64,000 nt of DNA from Comamonas sp. GB3 AK4-5 (GCF_041320665.1 NZ_CP166730.1:4216001-4280000), one strand, 5' to 3'; shown: positions 1-8,890, counted from the first letter of the stretch. Program-made: numbers and translations. The notes: a model not told the origin generated them from the sequence alone.

Positions 1-1086
1 AAAGGCAAAGCCCACGGCGATGGACTTGTACATCACATCGTCCAGGATTTCGAAGGCCGGCAGGCGTGCCGCAATGGTTTTGCGTGCGGCCAGAATCGCC
101 CCCACGATCAGCGCCGAGATGCCAAAGTACACCAGCCAGTAGCTGCTGCCGCTTTCCTGGCTCTGGCGAAAGGCCAGGGGCTCAAAACACAGGGCCACGC
201 CCAGCAGCCACAGCGGCGCCAGCTTGTACCAGCGGGTTTCCTGGGCTTGTTGCTTGATCAGGTAGGCAAAGGCCACCATGGCCGCCATGGCGAAGGTGCC
301 GTAGCCAATGAAGTTGGCGGGCACATGCAGCTTCATCCACCAGCTTTGCAGCGCCGGCACCAGGGGCTGGATTTCATGCGCCTCGCGCACCACCGTGTAC
401 CACAGCAAAAAGCCCACGGCCGCGCTGACCACCAGCATCACAAAGCCGCCCAGGGCGCGGGTGTTGTACTGCTCTTCGTAGTAGAGATAGAACACCGTGG
501 TCATCCAGATGAACATCACAAACACTTCGTAGAGATTGCTCACCGGGATATGGCCGATGTCTGCGCCCAGCAGATAGCTCTCATACCAGCGCACCATGGT
601 TCCGACCAAGGCCATGGTCACGGCCGCCCAGGCCAGGCGCGAGCCCAGCAGGCCCATGGTGCTGCGCTCGGCCTTGGAGAACAGGCCAAACCAGTAAAAC
701 ACCGTGGTGATGAAGCACAGCACGCACATCCACAAGATGGCGGACTGGCTGGAGAGGAAGTATTTGAGGCCGAACACGGCATCGGCCCGGTCGATGTGCG
801 CCGCGCCATCCGGGCCCTGGTAGAGCCAGATGGCCAGCAGCGACAGCACGGCCACCCCCAGCATCAGCTTTTGCAGCGGCCGCCAGAACCAGCCCAGCCA
901 GATGGCGCAGGGCACGGTGCCCACCAGGATGGCTTTTTCATAGCCATCCATATAGGCGCCATAGCGCTGCAGCGCGATGGCGCCGCCGGCCAGTACCAGC
1001 ACGGCGAACAGCCAGTCCTGCCAGTTGCGGCGGGCCAGAAAGCTTTCGTTCAAGGCCATGGTGGTGGTGGAAGTTGCGGTATTCAT
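1..1086 (-). CDS. ccsB: Cytochrome c biogenesis protein CcsB/CcsA (System II), 3' end cut off
   Basis: The reading frame starts with ATG at 1086 and stays open to the left edge, giving 362 codons without a stop. The protein is very hydrophobic, with many membrane segments. It contains conserved family stretches such as GHIPVSNLYEVFVMF and KLHVPANFIGYGTFA, the latter with a likely heme-ligand His. CcsB and ResB together form the System II heme handling and cytochrome c synthetase complex in the cytoplasmic membrane. The tryptophan-rich WWD heme-binding segment lies near the C-terminus in this family and falls outside the window. The ATG overlaps the resB stop in an ATGA, so the two genes are probably translationally coupled. 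The family call is firm; the gene is incomplete only because of the window edge. Confidence 0.9.
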   Translation of the reverse strand, partial: MNTATSTTTMALNESFLARRNWQDWLFAVLVLAGGAIALQRYGAYMDGYEKAILVGTVPCAIWLGWFWRPLQKLMLGVAVLSLLAIWLYQGPDGAAHIDRADAVFGLKYFLSSQSAILWMCVLCFITTVFYWFGLFSKAERSTMGLLGSRLAWAAVTMALVGTMVRWYESYLLGADIGHIPVSNLYEVFVMFIWMTTVFYLYYEEQYNTRALGGFVMLVVSAAVGFLLWYTVVREAHEIQPLVPALQSWWMKLHVPANFIGYGTFAMAAMVAFAYLIKQQAQETRWYKLAPLWLLGVALCFEPLAFRQSQESGSSYWLVYFGISALIVGAILAARKTIAARLPAFEILDDVMYKSIAVGFAF

Positions 1087-3242
1087 GCAGATGGCTCCTG
1101 GGATGCAGCAGCTGCCGCCGGGGCGGCCCATAGTTTTTCTTGCAGCCGGGCGAACTCGCGGTCCGTATCCAGCATCTTGCGGTTGGTGGACAAGGCCATC
1201 TGGCCCTGGCTACCGCCCTCCGTGGGTGTCAACCAGATCCACAGGCGACGGTCACGCACGTAGAGCATGGCAAAAACACCCAGAATCAGGAAGAGGCAGC
1301 CCAGATAGACCACATTCTTGCCGGGCGCGCGGGCCACCTGGAAGACGCTGGCCTGCACCTGCTTGAAGTCTTCCATCATGAAGGCCATGGGTGCGGGGTA
1401 GTACTGCGCATCGCTGAGCGAGAACACGGCCTGCGTCATAAAGGACAGGGTCTGCTCGCCCGGCTCCAGTGGCTTCACGCCGGCTTTTTCACGCGACAGC
1501 TGTGCCAGGTCAAACAGCACGCCGTTGAGGATACGGATCAGCACCTCGCTGGCGCGGTCGCGCTCGGCCTCGGGCACATTGCTTTCCATGAACTGCGAGA
1601 TGGCCTGCAGGCCACCATTGGGCTTGCCATCTGCCGTGGGCGTACCCGCAAACAGCGAAACCGCGCGCAGTGCGGACTGGGTCAGCGCCTCGCGCAGGTC
1701 AGCACGCTCCTGGGGCACGGCCTGGCGGGCATAGCGGCGCACGGCCTCTTCCAGCATGGCTGGATCGCCCAGTGCGGCGCGCAAACGCATAAAGCCGTCC
1801 AGGCTGCCCTGCTCATCCGCAGGCACGCGCAGGTAACGGAAAGGATCGCTGGGGGACTCGCGCACGCCCAGCAGGAACACGGGCACGCCCTCTTCCATGT
1901 CCACGGGCACCATGTAGTTCTGGTACTCACGGGCCTGGCCCGAGGCATCACGCAGCTTGTAGCCAATGCTGGGGCCGATGTTGCGCAGCTCTTTTTCGGT
2001 GGCCGTCTTGTGGCCGGCACCCAGACGCGACTCGATGGAGCTGCGCAGGTCGACCTTGCGCACATCCACTCCAGCCCCGCCGGTCTTCTGGCCGGCAAAG
2101 TTTTCGACGTTGATGGTGCGCAGCTCGGTGAATTCCAGGCTCATCTGCTGACCGGGCGCACCGCCCACCTGCTCCAGCTCGGTGCTGCTGCCAATGACGC
2201 CCTGCACCTCGAAAGGCTTGCCACCGGCCACAAACGGCACGGCGCGCAGCTTGACGCTGGAGCCACCGTCGTCAAAGCTGGATTGGTAAATCTCCACGCC
2301 CTTGTAGCTGGCCGGATGGTTGACCTCGATGCGCTTTTCCACCTGCTCGCCCGTGGCGCGGTCATGGATGACGACATCGCTGGCAAACAGCTTGGGCATG
2401 CCGGTGGAGTAGTACTCGACGATGAACTTCTTCAGCTCCACCGAGAACGGCAGGTCCTGCAGCAGCACGCCATCCGACTGGGCCAGGATGGCAGTGCCCG
2501 CCTGCGTGCCCTCGGCCACCAGCAAGTTGCCACGGAAGGTGGGGTTATTCAAGGACAGCCTGTGCTCGGCCGGCACATCGGAAATGCGGCCACCGCCGGC
2601 ATAGGGCGTCTTGCCACCCAGCCACATCTGGGCGCGCACGATCAAATCACCGTCTAGCAAGCCCCCCAGGCAGATCAGCACAATGGCCGAGTGCGCGGCG
2701 ATATAGCCAATCTTGTTGGCCGCGCCGGACTTGGCCGCCAGCATATAACCCTTGCCGCCAGCGGTATCGCGCTCTTGCAGCTTCACCTTCCAGCCGCCGC
2801 CCACCAGCATGGCACCCATGCGCTGGGCTGCGGCCTGGGGTGTTTCGGCCAGGGTCGCCTGGCCCTTGTGGTGAAAAGCCTGCAGGCTTTTTTCGCGGAT
2901 GTTTTCCTTGTAGTTGCGCAGGTCCGCCAGGTATTTGGGCACATGGCGCATCAGGCACAGCGTGGTGCTGGTCACCAAAAAGGCCAGGATCAGCAAAAAC
3001 CACCAGGCGCTGTAGACCGCGTTGAGCTTGAGCGCCAGAAACAGCTCGGCCCAGAACGGCCCGAACTGATTGACGTAATTCACCGCCGCCTCATGTTGCT
3101 TGACCACGGTGCCTATGACCGAGGCAATGCAGATGATGGTCAGCAACGCGATGGCGAAGCGCATGGAAGCCAGCAGCTCCAAAAAGGCACGCCCATCAAA
3201 AACGCGCACCTGGGAGCTGGCTGGGGGAGAGTTTTCAGACAT
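1083..3242 (-). CDS. resB: Cytochrome c biogenesis protein ResB
   Basis: A 719-residue membrane protein of the ResB/Ccs1 family, partner of CcsB in System II cytochrome c maturation. Membrane segments are visible near residues 25-47, 75-95 and 180-200, and again near the C-terminus (NVVYLGCLFLILGVFAMLYV), with a large extracytoplasmic domain between the third and fourth. That is the usual topology. I chose the ATG at 3242 (MSENSPP). The frame extends 16 codons further up, but that extension starts inside the strong hairpin at 3272-3313 and looks like untranslated sequence. The gene ends in an ATGA overlap with ccsB. The adjacent cytochrome c4 is a plausible client. Confidence 0.92.
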   Translation of the reverse strand: MSENSPPASSQVRVFDGRAFLELLASMRFAIALLTIICIASVIGTVVKQHEAAVNYVNQFGPFWAELFLALKLNAVYSAWWFLLILAFLVTSTTLCLMRHVPKYLADLRNYKENIREKSLQAFHHKGQATLAETPQAAAQRMGAMLVGGGWKVKLQERDTAGGKGYMLAAKSGAANKIGYIAAHSAIVLICLGGLLDGDLIVRAQMWLGGKTPYAGGGRISDVPAEHRLSLNNPTFRGNLLVAEGTQAGTAILAQSDGVLLQDLPFSVELKKFIVEYYSTGMPKLFASDVVIHDRATGEQVEKRIEVNHPASYKGVEIYQSSFDDGGSSVKLRAVPFVAGGKPFEVQGVIGSSTELEQVGGAPGQQMSLEFTELRTINVENFAGQKTGGAGVDVRKVDLRSSIESRLGAGHKTATEKELRNIGPSIGYKLRDASGQAREYQNYMVPVDMEEGVPVFLLGVRESPSDPFRYLRVPADEQGSLDGFMRLRAALGDPAMLEEAVRRYARQAVPQERADLREALTQSALRAVSLFAGTPTADGKPNGGLQAISQFMESNVPEAERDRASEVLIRILNGVLFDLAQLSREKAGVKPLEPGEQTLSFMTQAVFSLSDAQYYPAPMAFMMEDFKQVQASVFQVARAPGKNVVYLGCLFLILGVFAMLYVRDRRLWIWLTPTEGGSQGQMALSTNRKMLDTDREFARLQEKLWAAPAAAAASQEPSA

Positions 3243-3271
3243 GTGGGGAAACGAACACAGCGCGTATATGC

Positions 3272-3313
3272 AAACAGGCGGGACCATCACTCCTCGGATG
3301 GCCCCGCCTGTTT
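3272..3313 (-). terminator. Hairpin after the cytochrome c4 gene, probable terminator
   Basis: Two perfectly complementary 11-base arms (3272-3282 and 3303-3313) enclose a second 5-bp stem (3284-3288 with 3297-3301) and an 8-base loop. On the minus strand the last arm ends in GTTT but no long T tract follows. Termination may therefore be partial, which would let resB-ccsB be read from the c4 promoter. A GAGGAG motif lies inside the loop and would be hidden when the hairpin forms. Confidence 0.65.
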
Positions 3314-3375
3314 GGGTGGATTATGGGCGGTAAGTTCCTGGCATATGCAAGGCGCACACACCAGGTGACTGTGAA

Positions 3376-3999
3376 TCAGCGCAGGCCAGCGATGTAATCG
3401 GCCACGGCCTTGATTTCACGGTCGTTCATCTTAGCAGCCACATCTTTCATTTGCGGGCTGTTCTTGCGCTGGCCGTCACGGAAGGACTGCAGCTGCTTGA
3501 CCGTGTAGTCAGCGTGCTGACCAGAAAGGCGGGGGTACTGTGCAGGCATGCCTGCACCATTGGGGCTGTGGCAGCCCACGCAAGCGGCCACCTTGCGGTC
3601 GGCAATGCCGCCGCGGTAGATGCGCTCACCCAGCTGCACCAGTTCCTTGTCGGTGGCAAAACCGGTCTTGGCGGGCTGCTTGGCCAGCCAGGCCGAGATG
3701 TTGTGCATATCGCCGTCCGACAGCATGCTGGAGAAGCCCTTCATCACGGGATCTGCGCGCTTGTCGTTCTTGAACTCTTGCAGCTGCTTGACCAAATACT
3801 CTGGATGCTGGTGTGCCAATTTCGGATTGGCGACAATAGTCGAGTTGCCATCCACTCCGTGGCATGCCGCACAGACGGCCGTAAAACTTGCCTCTCCTTT
3901 CACCAGATCTGGTTTGGCGAGATTTTCACCGGCCGCAAAGGCCGAAAAAGCGGGTGCTGCCAATGCGGCAGCCGTCAGCAAAGAGGCAAGCAGCTTCAT
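3376..3999 (-). CDS. Diheme cytochrome c4
   Basis: A 207-residue periplasmic protein with an Ala-rich signal peptide (about residues 1-23, cleavage near AFA-AG). It has two c-type heme sites, CAACH at 43-47 and CVGCH at 140-144, each in its own cytochrome c domain. Met residues that could be sixth ligands lie in PVMKGF and SPQMKD. Length and two-domain repeat match cytochrome c4, which shuttles electrons from the bc1 complex to terminal oxidases. It lies just upstream of resB-ccsB, which would mature it. ATG at 3999 is the natural start because it gives a complete signal peptide. Confidence 0.9.
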   Translation of the reverse strand: MKLLASLLTAAALAAPAFSAFAAGENLAKPDLVKGEASFTAVCAACHGVDGNSTIVANPKLAHQHPEYLVKQLQEFKNDKRADPVMKGFSSMLSDGDMHNISAWLAKQPAKTGFATDKELVQLGERIYRGGIADRKVAACVGCHSPNGAGMPAQYPRLSGQHADYTVKQLQSFRDGQRKNSPQMKDVAAKMNDREIKAVADYIAGLR

Positions 4000-4014
4000 A
4001 AATCGAGGGTCTGG

Positions 4015-4048
4015 TTATATGCGCGAAACCACCGGATTCTACAATGAG
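4015..4048. promoter_or_regulatory. Divergent promoter region between cytochrome c4 and engB
   Basis: The 72-base gap separates two divergent starts. On the minus strand TTGTAG (4043-4048) and a CATATA/TATAAC region (about 4015-4025) resemble -35 and -10 boxes for the cytochrome gene. On the plus strand TACAAT at 4040-4045 is a good -10 for engB, but I see no clear -35. The boxes overlap, so the two promoters may compete. Confidence 0.35.
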
Positions 4049-4071
4049 GCTTCTTTGCCCACCTATACCCC

Positions 4072-4806
4072 ATGACCAACATCAACCCCGCCTTTGCTGC
4101 GGGTCAAGAAACTGCGTTGATTGACCCCAAACAGGCGATGGGCTGGATGCATACGGCACGGTTTTTGACAACCGCCGCCCAGCTTCACCAATTGCCTCCC
4201 ATCTCCGTGCCGGAAATCGCCTTTGTTGGACGCTCCAACGCAGGCAAATCCACCGCCATCAATACTTTGACGCAACAAAAGCAATTGGCTTTTGCGTCCA
4301 AGAAGCCCGGCCGCACCCAGCACATCAATCTGTTCTCCCTGGGCAAGCAAGGCGTGACCGATGCCGTGCTGGCCGACCTGCCCGGCTACGGCTATGCCGC
4401 AGTGTCCCGCTCGGATAAAGAGCGCTGGCAGCGCGTGATGCTGAACTATTTGATGCAGCGCGAAAGCCTCTCGGCCGTGGTGCTGCTGTGCGACCCCCGC
4501 CTGGGCCTGACCGAGCTGGACGAGGCCTTGTTGGACGCCATACGCCCACGCGTGGCCGCCGGTCTGAAGTTCTTGATCGTGCTGACCAAGGCCGACAAGC
4601 TGACCCGCGCCGAACAGGCCAAGATCCTGTCCATCACCAAGCTCAACGCCGGTGGTGGTGAGGTGCGCCTGTTCTCCGCCCTCAAAAAACAGGGCGTCTC
4701 CGACGTGGCCCAACTGCTGTGGCATTGGTGCCACCCCGATGGGCTGCAGCCTGCGGCCCCGGCCGCAGAAGCCGTCGATACAGCCGCCGACGCAGACAAG
4801 GCCTGA
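4072..4806 (+). CDS. engB: Ribosome biogenesis GTP-binding protein EngB (YihA/YsxC)
   Basis: A 244-residue TRAFAC GTPase needed for 50S subunit assembly. The P-loop GRSNAGKST is at 53-61, the G3 motif DLPGYG at 102-107 and the G4 motif TKAD near residue 171. The switch I Thr lies in KPGRTQ, typical of EngB. The C-terminal tail after about residue 225 is an Ala/Asp-rich, probably disordered extension. The gene is divergent from cytochrome c4, an arrangement I recognise from Comamonadaceae. Confidence 0.96.
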   Translation: MTNINPAFAAGQETALIDPKQAMGWMHTARFLTTAAQLHQLPPISVPEIAFVGRSNAGKSTAINTLTQQKQLAFASKKPGRTQHINLFSLGKQGVTDAVLADLPGYGYAAVSRSDKERWQRVMLNYLMQRESLSAVVLLCDPRLGLTELDEALLDAIRPRVAAGLKFLIVLTKADKLTRAEQAKILSITKLNAGGGEVRLFSALKKQGVSDVAQLLWHWCHPDGLQPAAPAAEAVDTAADADKA

Positions 4807-4882
4807 GCGCCGGACCCTGGTCCACCCGCATAGACGCAGCCCTTGGTCTGCCCGAGCATGGAGCCCCACCCCGGAGGCTTCC

Positions 4883-5845
4883 ATGATCGACACCATCCGC
4901 CACCACCTGCCCCACGGCATCACGCTGGACTGCCGCAGCTGCGGCGCACCGGGCCAACCGCTGCTGCTGTTTTTGCATGGTTTTCCCGAGGGAGCCTTTA
5001 TCTGGGATGGCCTCATGCCCGCCTTTGCCGATCGCTGGCGCTGTGTGGCGCCCGATCTGCGCGGTTATGGCCATTCCAGCCGCCCCGAAGGCCTGAACGC
5101 CTACCGCCCCGAGGCCCTGGTGCAAGACCTGGTGGCACTCATCGCCTGCGAAAGCCCGGGCAGCCCTGCGGCCTGCGTCATCGCCCACGACTGGGGTGGC
5201 GCCTTGGCGTGGAAGCTGGCCATTCAGCACCCTGCCATGCTGCAGCGGCTGCTGATTCTCAATGCGCCCCACCCCGGCACCTTTCTGCGGGAGCTGCAAC
5301 ACAGCCCTGCACAACAGGCGGCCAGCCAGTACATCCACTATCTGCGCCGGCCTGACGCCGCAGAACGCCTGCTGGCCGATGGCGGCCGGCGTCTGCTGGA
5401 TTTTTTCCGCACCCCACAGGGCGGCCTGCCCGACTGGCTGACTCCGGCGCTGCAAGCGCGCTACCACGCGCATTGGCAATCCTCGCTGGCGGCAGCCTGC
5501 CGCTATTACGCTGCCAACCCGCTGCGGCCACCGCGCGGGGAAGACCAGAAAATTCAGAGCCTGCAATTGCCGGATGCGCTGCTGCACACCGATGTGCTCA
5601 CCCGCGTCCTGTGGGGCCTGGACGATGCCGCGCTGCTACCCGCTTTGCTGGATGGCCTGGAGCAATGGGTGCCGCATCTGACCGTGGAACGCCTGCCCGG
5701 CGCCAGCCATTGGCTGCTGCATGAGCACCCCACGGCGGTGCTGCGCAATCTGCGCCAGCTGCTGATGACATCGCTCCCCAAAAATGAGCAATCTCTGCGT
5801 ACCACAGCTGCGCCAGAGGCTGATTTCCCTTTGGACTATGGGTAA
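4883..5845 (+). CDS. Alpha/beta hydrolase, epoxide hydrolase/haloalkane dehalogenase-like
   Basis: A 320-residue alpha/beta-hydrolase fold protein. The oxyanion-hole motif HGFPEG is at 32-37. DLRGYGHSS follows, and the nucleophile elbow HDWGG is at 102-106 with Asp103 as nucleophile. An Asp nucleophile in this context is typical of epoxide hydrolases and haloalkane dehalogenases rather than Ser esterases. The C-terminal part carries an acidic residue in GLDD and a His in GASHWLLHEHP that would complete the triad. The start at 4883 is chosen because GGAGG sits 5 bases before the ATG; the frame is open further up but without a ribosome site. The substrate cannot be told from sequence. Confidence 0.85.
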   Translation: MIDTIRHHLPHGITLDCRSCGAPGQPLLLFLHGFPEGAFIWDGLMPAFADRWRCVAPDLRGYGHSSRPEGLNAYRPEALVQDLVALIACESPGSPAACVIAHDWGGALAWKLAIQHPAMLQRLLILNAPHPGTFLRELQHSPAQQAASQYIHYLRRPDAAERLLADGGRRLLDFFRTPQGGLPDWLTPALQARYHAHWQSSLAAACRYYAANPLRPPRGEDQKIQSLQLPDALLHTDVLTRVLWGLDDAALLPALLDGLEQWVPHLTVERLPGASHWLLHEHPTAVLRNLRQLLMTSLPKNEQSLRTTAAPEADFPLDYG

Positions 5846-6711
5846 AGCGAGGCCTGGCCGTCCGGGCGGGTCTTGAAGCGCTTGTGCACCCAGTAGTACT
5901 GAGCCGGCATGGCGCGGATGGCGGCTTCCAGCTCGCGGTTCATGCGGGCGGTGTCGGCCACATGGTCGTCGGTGGGAAAGTGCTCCCATGCCGGGGTGAG
6001 CTCGGCCACATAGCCCTCGGGCGTCATGCGGTTGTACAGCGCCACCACCTTGGCCTTGCCCAGGCGGGCAAAGCGCGACAGCGAGGGAATGGTGGCCACT
6101 TCGGGTACGGCAAAAAACGGCACAAAAACCGAGTCGTTCTTGCCATAGTCCATATCGGGCAGCAAATACAGCAGGCCACCCTTGCGCAGGCACTGGATGA
6201 TGGGCTTGACGCCATCGGCGCGGTTGAGCATCTTCACGTTGCCAAAGCGCTGGCGACCGGTCATGAACCAGTCGTCCAGCACCGGGTCGGGGTTGGTGGC
6301 AAAGATGGAGGTGAACTCGCGCTCGGTAGAAAGCGGCAGCGCCAGGCCACCGGCATCCATGCTGTAGAAATGCGGGGCAAAAACAATGGTGGGAGTGTCG
6401 CCCTCCAGCTCGTGCGTGGCGCCCACCAGCTTGACGCGGCTGCGCACCAGGGCTTCCGAGCCAAACCACAGCCAGCTGCGGTCCAGAAAAGTCTGGCAGA
6501 AGACGACAAAGCTTTCCCTGGCCCAGGCCTTGCGCTGGGCCTCGGGCACTTCGGGAAAGCACAGTTCGAAATTGCGCAGCGCCACCTTGCGCCGCGGCCG
6601 GGCCAGCACAAACAGCAGATTGCCCAGACCCCGCCCCAGACCACGCAGCACCGGCAGCGGCAGCTTGGCCAGGCCATGCATCATGGCCACACCCCATCGG
6701 CTCCAGCTCAT
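5836..6711 (-). CDS. Lysophospholipid acyltransferase family protein, LpxL/HtrB-like (second copy)
   Basis: A 291-residue member of the lipid A late acyltransferase family. The catalytic HX4D motif is visible as HFYSMD (His114, Asp119), and the first residues form an amphipathic to hydrophobic N-terminus as expected for a membrane-attached enzyme. It would move an acyl chain from acyl-ACP to the lipid A precursor at the inner membrane. The ATG at 6711 overlaps the stop of the upstream paralogue in an ATGA, so the two acyltransferases are coupled. Two adjacent copies suggest primary and secondary lipid A acylation, but which does which is not visible. One of them could instead be an ornithine-lipid or other acyltransferase. 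Confidence 0.85.
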   Translation of the reverse strand: MSWSRWGVAMMHGLAKLPLPVLRGLGRGLGNLLFVLARPRRKVALRNFELCFPEVPEAQRKAWARESFVVFCQTFLDRSWLWFGSEALVRSRVKLVGATHELEGDTPTIVFAPHFYSMDAGGLALPLSTEREFTSIFATNPDPVLDDWFMTGRQRFGNVKMLNRADGVKPIIQCLRKGGLLYLLPDMDYGKNDSVFVPFFAVPEVATIPSLSRFARLGKAKVVALYNRMTPEGYVAELTPAWEHFPTDDHVADTARMNRELEAAIRAMPAQYYWVHKRFKTRPDGQASLYP

Positions 6712-7571
6712 GCGCCCGCCTCCGGCGTGGTGGCGCCCACAGGCGCATCCTGGCGCGGCTGCTTGTAGCGGCCATAACCCCAGAGGTATTGCTTGGGGCA
6801 TTGGCGAATGGTGCGCTCCATGGCCTGGTTGATCTGCAACACGGCAGTGTCCAGCTCGGCAGACAGCTCCATGGGAAGGCCTTCAAAAAACAACTCAAAC
6901 CCGCGCCCCCAGGACTGGCGCTCGCAGCGCGCCAACACCACGGTGGCACCAGTCTGCAGCGCCAGCCGGGCCGCCAGCGTCATGGTGTAGGCGTCCTTGC
7001 CAAAAAACGGTGCCCATTGGCCCTGCCCGTCCGGTGGCACCTGGTCGGGCAGCAGGCCCACGGCCTCGCCCTTGCGCAAGGCCTTGATCATCTGGCGCAC
7101 GCCCGACAGAGTGGTGGGCACGGCCTGGATGCCGGCGCGGTTGCGCGCCGTCAGCATCAGCTCGGCCAGCCAGGCCTGCTTGGCCGGGCGATACAAAATG
7201 GTGATGGGGCCATGTTCGCCTGACCAGCGCTGGGCTGCGGCCTGCACCGACAGCTCGAAGCAGCCCAGATGGGGCGTCAGGTACAGAATGCCTTTGCCGC
7301 GCGCCCAGGCGGCCTCGACCACTTCGGCGCCGTGGATGGCGTTGACCTGGGTGGTGCGCATCCACAGACGCGGCGACTCCAGCACCATGCGGCCGGCATG
7401 ACCCACGGCGGCCGCCACCTCGCTAAAGCGATAACCCGCCTGCGCCGTGTTGGCAATGAAACGCCGGCGGTAGGTGGGCGACAGCAACCAGGCCATCCAC
7501 CCCATGGCACCGCCAATGGCATGCAGCACGCCCAATGGCAGTGCGGACAGTAAGCGAAACAGGGAAAGCAT
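6708..7571 (-). CDS. Lipid A biosynthesis acyltransferase, LpxL/HtrB-like (first copy)
   Basis: A 287-residue LpxL-type acyltransferase. The HX4E catalytic motif is HLGCFE (His101, Glu106) and an N-terminal membrane segment covers about residues 5-30. Gly/Pro motifs such as LLPDQVPPDGQG match the family block near the active site. I chose MLSLFRLLSALPLG at 7571; upstream extension has no hydrophobic logic and runs into the metK leader. It is divergent from metK, about 130 bases away. A TAGAAT box for metK transcription (7572-7577) abuts its start codon, so its own promoter must lie in the metK leader region. Confidence 0.88.
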   Translation of the reverse strand: MLSLFRLLSALPLGVLHAIGGAMGWMAWLLSPTYRRRFIANTAQAGYRFSEVAAAVGHAGRMVLESPRLWMRTTQVNAIHGAEVVEAAWARGKGILYLTPHLGCFELSVQAAAQRWSGEHGPITILYRPAKQAWLAELMLTARNRAGIQAVPTTLSGVRQMIKALRKGEAVGLLPDQVPPDGQGQWAPFFGKDAYTMTLAARLALQTGATVVLARCERQSWGRGFELFFEGLPMELSAELDTAVLQINQAMERTIRQCPKQYLWGYGRYKQPRQDAPVGATTPEAGA

Positions 7572-7692
7572 TAGAATAGGGGCTGTCGCCGAGTTAAAGA
7601 GCAACTTGCAGGGCGACGTTAAAACAAAAACTGCTAAAGCGTTCGCCAAGCTCCTGCAGCTCGGGTGACGCAATTGCCCGAACAACCAGGAG
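7572..7692 (+). promoter_or_regulatory. metK leader with mutually exclusive hairpins, candidate riboregulator
   Basis: A possible -10 box TAGAAT is at 7572-7577. Three pairings compete downstream. First, GTCGCC (7585-7590) pairs with GGCGAC (7612-7617), with an inner AGTT/AACT stem. Second, TGCAGG plus GGCGA (7607-7616) can instead pair with TCGCC (7643-7647) and CCTGCA (7653-7658). Third, AAGCTCCTG (7648-7656) pairs with CAGGAGTTT (7687-7695) around an inner TCGGG/CCCGA stem (7661-7665, 7677-7681). The third stem buries the metK Shine-Dalgarno (AGGAG) and is followed by TTTTTT, so it could act on translation or termination. It does not match a SAM riboswitch class I can recall. Pairings are seen in the sequence; regulation is inference. 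Confidence 0.55.
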
Positions 7693-7702
7693 TTTATTTT
7701 TT

Positions 7703-8890
7703 ATGGCGAACAGCGACTTTCTCTTCACCTCAGAATCGGTTTCGGAAGGCCACCCCGACAAGGTGGCAGACCAAATCTCAGACGCGATTCTGGACGCTAT
7801 TTTCACCCAAGACCCACATTCCCGCGTGGCAGCCGAGACACTGACCAATACCGGTCTGGTGGTATTGGCCGGTGAAATCACCACCGGCGCCAACGTGGAC
7901 TACATCCAGGTAGCCCGCGACACCATCAAGCGCATAGGCTACGACAATACCGACTACGGCATCGACTACAAGGGCTGCGCCGTGCTGGTGGCCTATGACA
8001 AGCAGAGCCAGGACATCGCCCAGGGCGTGGACAAGGCCAGCGATGACGAGCTGAACACCGGCGCCGGCGACCAGGGCCTGATGTTTGGCTACGCCTGCGA
8101 TGAAACGCCCGAGCTGATGCCCGCGCCCATCTACTACGCCCACCGTCTGGTGGAGCGCCAGGCCCAGCTGCGCAAGGACGGCCGCCTGCCTTTCCTGCGC
8201 CCCGACGCCAAGAGCCAGGTGACCATGCGCTATGTGGACGGCAAGCCCCACAGCATCGACACCGTGGTGCTGTCCACCCAGCACAGCCCCGACCAGTCGG
8301 AAACCGCCACCAAGATGAAGGCCTCGTTCACCGAAGCCATCATCGAAGAAATCATCAAGCCCGTGCTGCCCAAGGAGTGGCTGCAGGACACCAAATACCT
8401 GATCAACCCCACCGGCCGCTTTGTGGTCGGCGGCCCCCAGGGCGACTGCGGCCTGACCGGTCGCAAGATCATTGTGGACACCTACGGCGGCGCCTGCCCC
8501 CACGGCGGCGGTGCCTTCTCCGGCAAAGACCCAACCAAGGTGGACCGCTCGGCCGCCTACGCTGCGCGCTATGTGGCCAAGAACGTGGTGGCAGCCGGCC
8601 TGGCGCGCCAGTGCCAGGTGCAGGTGGCCTATGCGATCGGCGTGGCCCGCCCAATGAACATCACCGTCTACACCGAAGGCACGGGCGTGATCCCCGATGC
8701 TGAAATCGCCAAGCTGGTGGCTGCGCACTTTGACCTGCGCCCCAAGGGCATCATCCAGATGCTGGACCTGCTGCGCCCCATCTACGCCAAGACCGCCGCC
8801 TACGGCCACTTCGGCCGCGAAGAACCCGAGTTCACTTGGGAGCGAACCGATAAGGCAGCTGTGCTGCGCGCAGCTGCCGGCCTGAAGTAA
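7703..8890 (+). CDS. metK: S-adenosylmethionine synthase MetK
   Basis: A 395-residue methionine adenosyltransferase that makes SAM from ATP and methionine. Signature motifs are SEGHPDK at 14-20, [12 protein letters not shown] (ATP-binding hexapeptide region) and [14 protein letters not shown] (P-loop-like). Length agrees with the family. The Shine-Dalgarno AGGAG at 7688-7692 lies 10 bases before the ATG and is inside a hairpin (see the leader entry). No other methionine-cycle gene is adjacent. An unusual structured region follows the stop codon. Confidence 0.98.
   Translation: MANSDFLFTSESVSEGHPDKVADQISDAILDAIFTQDPHSRVAAETLTNTGLVVLAGEITTGANVDYIQVARDTIKRIGYDNTDYGIDYKGCAVLVAYDKQSQDIAQGVDKASDDELNTGAGDQGLMFGYACDETPELMPAPIYYAHRLVERQAQLRKDGRLPFLRPDAKSQVTMRYVDGKPHSIDTVVLSTQHSPDQSETATKMKASFTEAIIEEIIKPVLPKEWLQDTKYLINPTGRFVVGGPQGDCGLTGRKIIVDTYGGACPHGGGAFSGKDPTKVDRSAAYAARYVAKNVVAAGLARQCQVQVAYAIGVARPMNITVYTEGTGVIPDAEIAKLVAAHFDLRPKGIIQMLDLLRPIYAKTAAYGHFGREEPEFTWERTDKAAVLRAAAGLK

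Noticed and set aside
247..1263. A 338-codon open frame on the plus strand opposite ccsB
   Set aside because: Its product is a His/Gln/Gly-rich string typical of the antisense of GC-rich membrane protein genes. It has no domain, and ccsB on the other strand matches a known family. The same holds for 1140-2657 (+), 9363-10799 (-), 21581-22672 (+), 22727-24076 (+), 32684-34315 (-), 34213-35739 (-), 48914-50338 (+), 50335-51789 (+) and 54583-56664 (+).
7585..7692. The metK leader as a known SAM-I, SAM-II or SAH riboswitch
   Set aside because: I could not match the core motifs of these classes by eye, so I report only the pairings. A model search could overturn this.
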